From an uncultured delta proteobacterium (lineage in GTDB: Bacteria; Myxococcota_A; Polyangia; Polyangiales; Polyangiaceae): a stretch of DNA of 64,000 nucleotides. Positions within the stretch are counted from its first letter, which is position 1. Each line of letters begins with the position of its first letter. Shown piece by piece: positions 60,497 through 64,000 of the stretch. Made by a program: the position numbers and the translations under genes. The notes beneath the pieces are model-generated. The model did no database searches and was not told the DNA's origin. It worked only from the letters and a program-made list of their open reading frames with translations. Location of the stretch: contig CAITIQ010000369.1 of the NCBI GenBank assembly GCA_903892415.1, positions 62,001 to 126,000 of the forward strand. Reading direction: 5' to 3'.

Positions 60497-61534
60497 TCAA
60501 TTGGGCCGCGTAAAGAGCTTCTTTCCTGAGGTCGCGTCCACCGCCAAAAGAGCGTCCTCGAGTTGGACAAGGGTGGTACGTGCATCTGCCGTCACCGCAA
60601 CAGGTTTTGCGCCGAGCTCTTGCTTCCAGCGCGTTGCACCGGTGGCAGCGTCCAGCCCCCGCAGCTCTGTTCCCACGGACACCACCACCCTCGAGCCGGA
60701 GTACACGCAGGATTCAGCGCCCTCGTGACGGAATTGATTCCGACCTGTTTCGAGATCCACGACCGTGAGGCCTTCACTCGTGAGCATGCCAAGCGAGTTC
60801 TCCCACGCTGTGAGCTTCGGCGCGCCACCGAGACCCTTGCCGAACACCTCTGCGTTGGGTTCGAGCTTGCGTGCGAGCGCCCCCGAGCTTGCGACGAAAA
60901 CCCCGAGCACGTCATCTTCGAGCCGCGCCAGGAGATGGTTGCCGCGAATCAGCACAGGACGTTCGACGGCGAGACTCGAGCGCCAGCGCTCGCGGCCGTC
61001 GTCAGCGCTGTAGCCCACGAGCACGCCTTCGCTCATCGTCGCCAGGATGTCGTCGTTCGCGATCAACGGAGAGTGCGAATCACAGCGCAAGTTGAGATTG
61101 CGCCGGCCCGTCTGCAGATCGAAGCCGACCCATACAGAATTCTCCCCGGCCCACGTCGGCAGGAACATCGCCGTTCGCGACAAAACCGGACGCTCATGCG
61201 GATCAACGGCAGCAAATATGCGCTGCGTTATTTCGCCGGTCCGTGCGTCCCGAACGGCCACGCCGTTCGCCCCATGCACCAGCACCACCGCACGACCGAA
61301 GACATCGGTTGGCACGGTGGTGGGCGCACTTCCAGCGCCGTCGTGCGTCCACGTCGACAGCGACTCGCCGGTGCTCGCGTTGAGCGAAAGCACCTCCGTT
61401 CCGGGCGCCTTGTGAAGAATCACCGCGCCATCGACGACACCAAAGTGCAGCACCGAAGGCGCGCACCCAGCGAGCGGCAAGGCCAGCGCCGTCAACAGCA
61501 AGCAAGAAACTCTGCGAAGCCCGAACGAGGACAT
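60497..61534 (-). CDS. PQQ-repeat beta-propeller lipoprotein
   Basis: 345 residues from the ATG at 61534; upstream open frame looks untranslated. The signal peptide ends in the lipobox LAGC at about residue 22. The mature part is a run of PQQ/WD-like beta blades (VLSLNASTGESLSTWTHDG; VLVGYSADDGRERWRSSL; ELRGLDAATGATRWKQELG; ALLAVDATSGKKLFTRPN), as in BamB-like or quinoprotein-related propellers. No catalytic residue. Whether it is BamB or an unrelated sensor cannot be told. Confidence 0.75.
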   Translation of the reverse strand: MSSFGLRRVSCLLLTALALPLAGCAPSVLHFGVVDGAVILHKAPGTEVLSLNASTGESLSTWTHDGAGSAPTTVPTDVFGRAVVLVHGANGVAVRDARTGEITQRIFAAVDPHERPVLSRTAMFLPTWAGENSVWVGFDLQTGRRNLNLRCDSHSPLIANDDILATMSEGVLVGYSADDGRERWRSSLAVERPVLIRGNHLLARLEDDVLGVFVASSGALARKLEPNAEVFGKGLGGAPKLTAWENSLGMLTSEGLTVVDLETGRNQFRHEGAESCVYSGSRVVVSVGTELRGLDAATGATRWKQELGAKPVAVTADARTTLVQLEDALLAVDATSGKKLFTRPN

Positions 61535-61566
61535 GCGCTCTTCTCTAGGAGAGTCCCCTGCTGAGC

Positions 61567-63573
61567 TCAATCGAGGAAGCTGGTCGGGGAGACGATTCGC
61601 CCGGCGATCGCGCTGGCCGCGATCACGCGGGGACTCGCGAGATACACCTTGCCCGGGCCGCTTCTGCCAGGGAAGTTGCGATTGATCGCGCTCACCGTGA
61701 CTTCCTCTTTGGTGAAGGAGACCCCCGGTCCAGCCTTGATGCAGGCTCCGCACGAAGGATCGACGAGCTCGGCGCCGGCCTTCAAGAAGATCTCGATGTA
61801 GCCGCGTGCTTCGGCATAGGCGCGAATGTCTTGCGAACCGAACTGGATGTAGAGATGAACGCCCGGCGCCACGCTGCGACCCGCTTCGACCGCCTGTCGC
61901 AGGACGTCGGCGTACATGTCCATATCGGCCTTCTTGCCGCCGGTGCAGGAGCCTCCGTACGCAATGTTGATCGCGACGTCCCCACCCGACTGCTCACGCA
62001 GCTTGGCGAGTGGAACGCCGTTTCGAGGGTCTCCGGGCAGCGCAACCATCGGCTCGAACGTCGAGAGATCGAAGTCGAACGACGCAAAGTACGCAGCGTT
62101 CGCATCGGCCTTCACGATCAACTTGCGTACGGACTCTGCGTCCAAGCCGCGTTGCGCGACCAGATACTCGACCACCACCTCATCGGCCTCGATGATGCCG
62201 GTAAAGCCACCGGCCTCCACGGCCATGTTGGTCAGCGTTGCACGCTCGTCGAGCGGCATATTGGTTACGCCTTCACCGGCGAACTCAAGCACCTTCCCGA
62301 TCCCCTCTCCACCCTTCCAGAAAGGCTGTGCGAGCAGATGCAGCATGACGTCCTTTGCCGTCACTCCTGCGGGCAAGCGGCCGTGCAGGTTGAAGCGAAC
62401 GGTCTCGGGGACGGCCACGCGGATGTCTTTGCTGAACCAAGCGTTCGCCATGTCGGTGGAGCCGACTCCGAAGGCGAAGCAGCCGAGCACGCCCGCCATG
62501 CAGGTGTGTGAATCGGTGCCGGCGACAACTTGGCCGGGCAGGGCGATCGCCTCGATCACCTTGTTGTGGCAGATCGCGTCGGAGCCCACGGTCTTGCCGT
62601 CCCGTACGATCTCCCCATACAGCTTCACCGAGTGCCGCTTGGTGAACGCCTCCTGCACGGTCGCCAACTGATTGGCCTGCTCGCGGAGTCCGAGCTTCAA
62701 GTGGGCCTCCGGCATCACCTTGTCGAGGAAGGTGAGGTGATCGCGGAAGGCCCACACGCTGCCGGGATCCGTCACCGTTGCGTCTTTACCGAGCGCTGCG
62801 ACGAACAGCGACTCAGCCATCGGTGTTACGTACTCGTGTGAGAAACGCACGTCGGTACGAACGAACAATGAATCGCCCGGCTTGACGAAGGGCACGCCCA
62901 TCTCACCACTGCGAGCATCGCGAATGGCGCGACTCGCGATGATCTTCTCGGCCAGCGTCATGGGCCGCTGTTCGGTGGTGATAGCCGGCGGAGAAACCTC
63001 TCCCGCGAGTCGGCTCTTGTTGTACGCAAACAGCCCGCCCGCTCGAACCACGCCCGCGCTGATGGCATCGAGCCCGCGCGTAAACTCGGCGACCTCAACC
63101 GATTCTCCGCGGCGCAGCCGAGCAAACACGGCCGGGTCGGTGGTGGTCAAGAGGCCGATGTTCTGGCAATTCTGCCCATAGATCTTCTCGATGCTCTTGG
63201 CGAAGACCACCTTCACGCCGGATTCCAGCTCGGAGTACGGCGCCGTTTCTCGCGAGGAGCCGCAGCCCTTCGATCGGCCGCTCACGATCACCTCGAACTT
63301 GCCCTGCTTGATCGAGTCTTTCTGCACCACGTTGCCGCGCAGCCCAACCAAGCAATACCGAGCCAGCGTCTCGTCGTAGTAGTAGCAAACCCAGCCTGGT
63401 GTGAGCTCATCGGTCGAGATGTTGTCGATCAACGCGAGCGAGCCGTCATCGACGCGCTTGACCTCCTCTTCACTGAGATCAGTGCCAGCCAGCTGTTTCG
63501 ACAAGAGGTCGGCATCTTCCGTCAGGTAAAGGATGCGACCCGAGATCTGCACGTGGTCAGAGCGACTCATCAT
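61567..63573 (-). CDS. Aconitase-family hydratase with swivel domain first
   Basis: 668 residues from the ATG at 63573 (ATG at 63570 has a better-spaced AAGGG). The swivel domain is N-terminal (VSGRSKGCGSSRETAPYSEL about residues 98-118) and the Fe-S catalytic domains follow, reversing the order of classical AcnA and matching AcnB only in order, without its HEAT domain. The Fe-S cysteines appear in YGGSCTGGKKAD and DPSCGACIKAG, with ATP-independent GTDSHTCMAG and VGSTDMAN motifs also present. A cluster-bearing hydratase; the substrate may be a citrate- or isopropylmalate-like acid. Confidence 0.88.
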   Translation of the reverse strand: MMSRSDHVQISGRILYLTEDADLLSKQLAGTDLSEEEVKRVDDGSLALIDNISTDELTPGWVCYYYDETLARYCLVGLRGNVVQKDSIKQGKFEVIVSGRSKGCGSSRETAPYSELESGVKVVFAKSIEKIYGQNCQNIGLLTTTDPAVFARLRRGESVEVAEFTRGLDAISAGVVRAGGLFAYNKSRLAGEVSPPAITTEQRPMTLAEKIIASRAIRDARSGEMGVPFVKPGDSLFVRTDVRFSHEYVTPMAESLFVAALGKDATVTDPGSVWAFRDHLTFLDKVMPEAHLKLGLREQANQLATVQEAFTKRHSVKLYGEIVRDGKTVGSDAICHNKVIEAIALPGQVVAGTDSHTCMAGVLGCFAFGVGSTDMANAWFSKDIRVAVPETVRFNLHGRLPAGVTAKDVMLHLLAQPFWKGGEGIGKVLEFAGEGVTNMPLDERATLTNMAVEAGGFTGIIEADEVVVEYLVAQRGLDAESVRKLIVKADANAAYFASFDFDLSTFEPMVALPGDPRNGVPLAKLREQSGGDVAINIAYGGSCTGGKKADMDMYADVLRQAVEAGRSVAPGVHLYIQFGSQDIRAYAEARGYIEIFLKAGAELVDPSCGACIKAGPGVSFTKEEVTVSAINRNFPGRSGPGKVYLASPRVIAASAIAGRIVSPTSFLD

Positions 63574-63647
63574 TAGCCCTTAGATCGGAGCCAGGGCCGC
63601 GCCAACCCGAAGCCTGATCGAGCTATGGTGTGCTGCTCAAGCATTCG

Positions 63648-63669
63648 CCTGCCGAAAACGGTCGGCAGG
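63648..63669. promoter_or_regulatory. Inverted repeat ahead of the FAD-oxidoreductase gene
   Basis: CCTGCCG and CGGCAGG arms separated by 8 bases, 20 bases upstream of the ATG at 63690 in the 116-base divergent gap. Operator or leader hairpin. Confidence 0.4.
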
Positions 63670-63689
63670 GCTGCTAAGGTCCCCGCGCG

Positions 63690-64000
63690 ATGGGTCATGC
63701 CCCCAACTTGCTCGTGATCGGCGCAGGCCTCACCGGCCTCTCGGCCTCCATGCAATTGCGTCGCAAAGGCCAACCCCACCGCTTGCTCGAGGCCAGCGCC
63801 TCGGCTGGGGGCCTCGCTCGGACCGTGACCGAGGCTGGCTACTCCTTCGATTGCACGGGCCACCTGCTCCACCTGCGGAATCCGCAGATGGCAGAGCTGA
63901 TCCGCGAGCTCCTGGGCGACGAGAACTTGCTGCAGATCGAACGACGCAGCGCGGTCTATTCGCACGGCGCCTTCACCCCGTATCCCTTTCAAGCCAACGT
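63690..64000 (+). CDS. FAD-dependent oxidoreductase, UDP-galactopyranose-mutase/amine-oxidase-like (partial)
   Basis: About 103 residues visible; it runs off the right edge. The start gives a Rossmann FAD motif at once (LLVIGAGLTGLSASMQLRRK) and a glutamate-tipped second strand (RLLEASASAGGLART). The following HLLHLRNPQMAELIRELL and YSHGAFTPYPFQAN resemble UDP-galactopyranose-mutase-like and protoporphyrinogen-oxidase-like proteins. The catalytic part is outside the window, so the function is open. Divergent from the aconitase-family gene. Confidence 0.75.
   Translation, partial: MGHAPNLLVIGAGLTGLSASMQLRRKGQPHRLLEASASAGGLARTVTEAGYSFDCTGHLLHLRNPQMAELIRELLGDENLLQIERRSAVYSHGAFTPYPFQAN

Noticed and set aside
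60563-61564. 333-codon open frame opposite the PQQ lipoprotein gene
   Set aside because: Antisense to a lipoprotein with clear repeats and signal peptide; its translation is Arg/His-rich and motif-free.
1-64000. tRNA, rRNA or mobile element genes
   Set aside because: No tRNA-like arms, rRNA conserved blocks, transposase or integrase motifs were recognised by eye; a dedicated search would be decisive.

Overview
The window looks like a chromosomal segment of a Gram-negative member of the Myxococcota, most like the Polyangiales/Sorangium group. The reasons are high-GC DNA, four Ser/Thr-signalling proteins (three Hanks-type kinases with a C-terminal membrane anchor, one with a SUMF1 domain, plus a PP2C phosphatase), many surface lipoproteins with Gly/Ser-rich linkers after the lipobox, a pilMNOPQ operon, and dense two-component and sigma/anti-sigma regulation. 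No rRNA, tRNA, CRISPR array, transposase or integrase was recognised. This taxonomic reading is an inference from gene content.

Layout. 1-1.5 kb: truncated acyl-CoA dehydratase activase (two ASKHA domains), divergent from a TetR regulator with a palindrome between them. 2.4-7.2 kb: YkgJ-type Cys-cluster protein, small membrane protein, a STPK-SUMF1 kinase, and a coupled hotdog protein/YgfZ pair. 7.4-16 kb: mostly exported or lipoprotein genes (a signal-bearing intradiol-dioxygenase-like protein, a TAP-like hydrolase, a lipoprotein with a pilin-like tail, and several unknowns). 16-19.4 kb: an unknown gene and a GAF-PAS hybrid histidine kinase. 19.4-24.8 kb: a carboxylesterase, then two LysR/oxidoreductase divergons back to back, each with a palindromic candidate operator. 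24.8-31.1 kb: small lipoproteins, a PHB-depolymerase-like esterase, a coiled-coil protein, and unknown accessory genes including a SUKH protein. 31.2-37.7 kb: metabolism and envelope (glutamate dehydrogenase; uppS-cdsA; a single-chain fusion of 3-aminobutyryl-CoA ammonia lyase and 3-keto-5-aminohexanoate cleavage enzyme; a large exported protein). 37.7-38.4 kb: a gene-free, palindrome-rich, partly AT-rich stretch upstream of pilMNOP, a very strong hairpin, then pilQ (38.4-44.0 kb). 44-47 kb: prfC coupled to a class-V aminotransferase. 47-60.4 kb: a signalling block with an NtrC-like regulator whose AAA+ domain has lost its catalytic and sigma54-contact motifs, frr, PP2C phosphatase, TPR protein, STPK, arrestin-like protein, ECF sigma coupled to a membrane anti-sigma-like protein, S41 protease and another STPK. 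60.5-64 kb: a PQQ-repeat lipoprotein, a domain-permuted aconitase-family enzyme, and the start of an FAD-dependent oxidoreductase.

How the genes work together. The clearest machine is the type IV pilus alignment complex and secretin (PilM-N-O-P-Q). uppS and cdsA supply undecaprenyl and phospholipid precursors. The Kal-Kce fusion suggests part of a lysine-fermentation-type pathway on one polypeptide. The 48-60 kb block could form a phosphorylation and sigma-factor regulatory neighbourhood, but direct partnerships are inferred from position only.

No single unmistakably new system was found. The best leads are the Kal-Kce fusion, the catalytically stripped NtrC-like regulator, the permuted aconitase, the ECF/anti-sigma/S41 protease locus, the WGR-like fusions, and the structured non-coding DNA around the pil operon.
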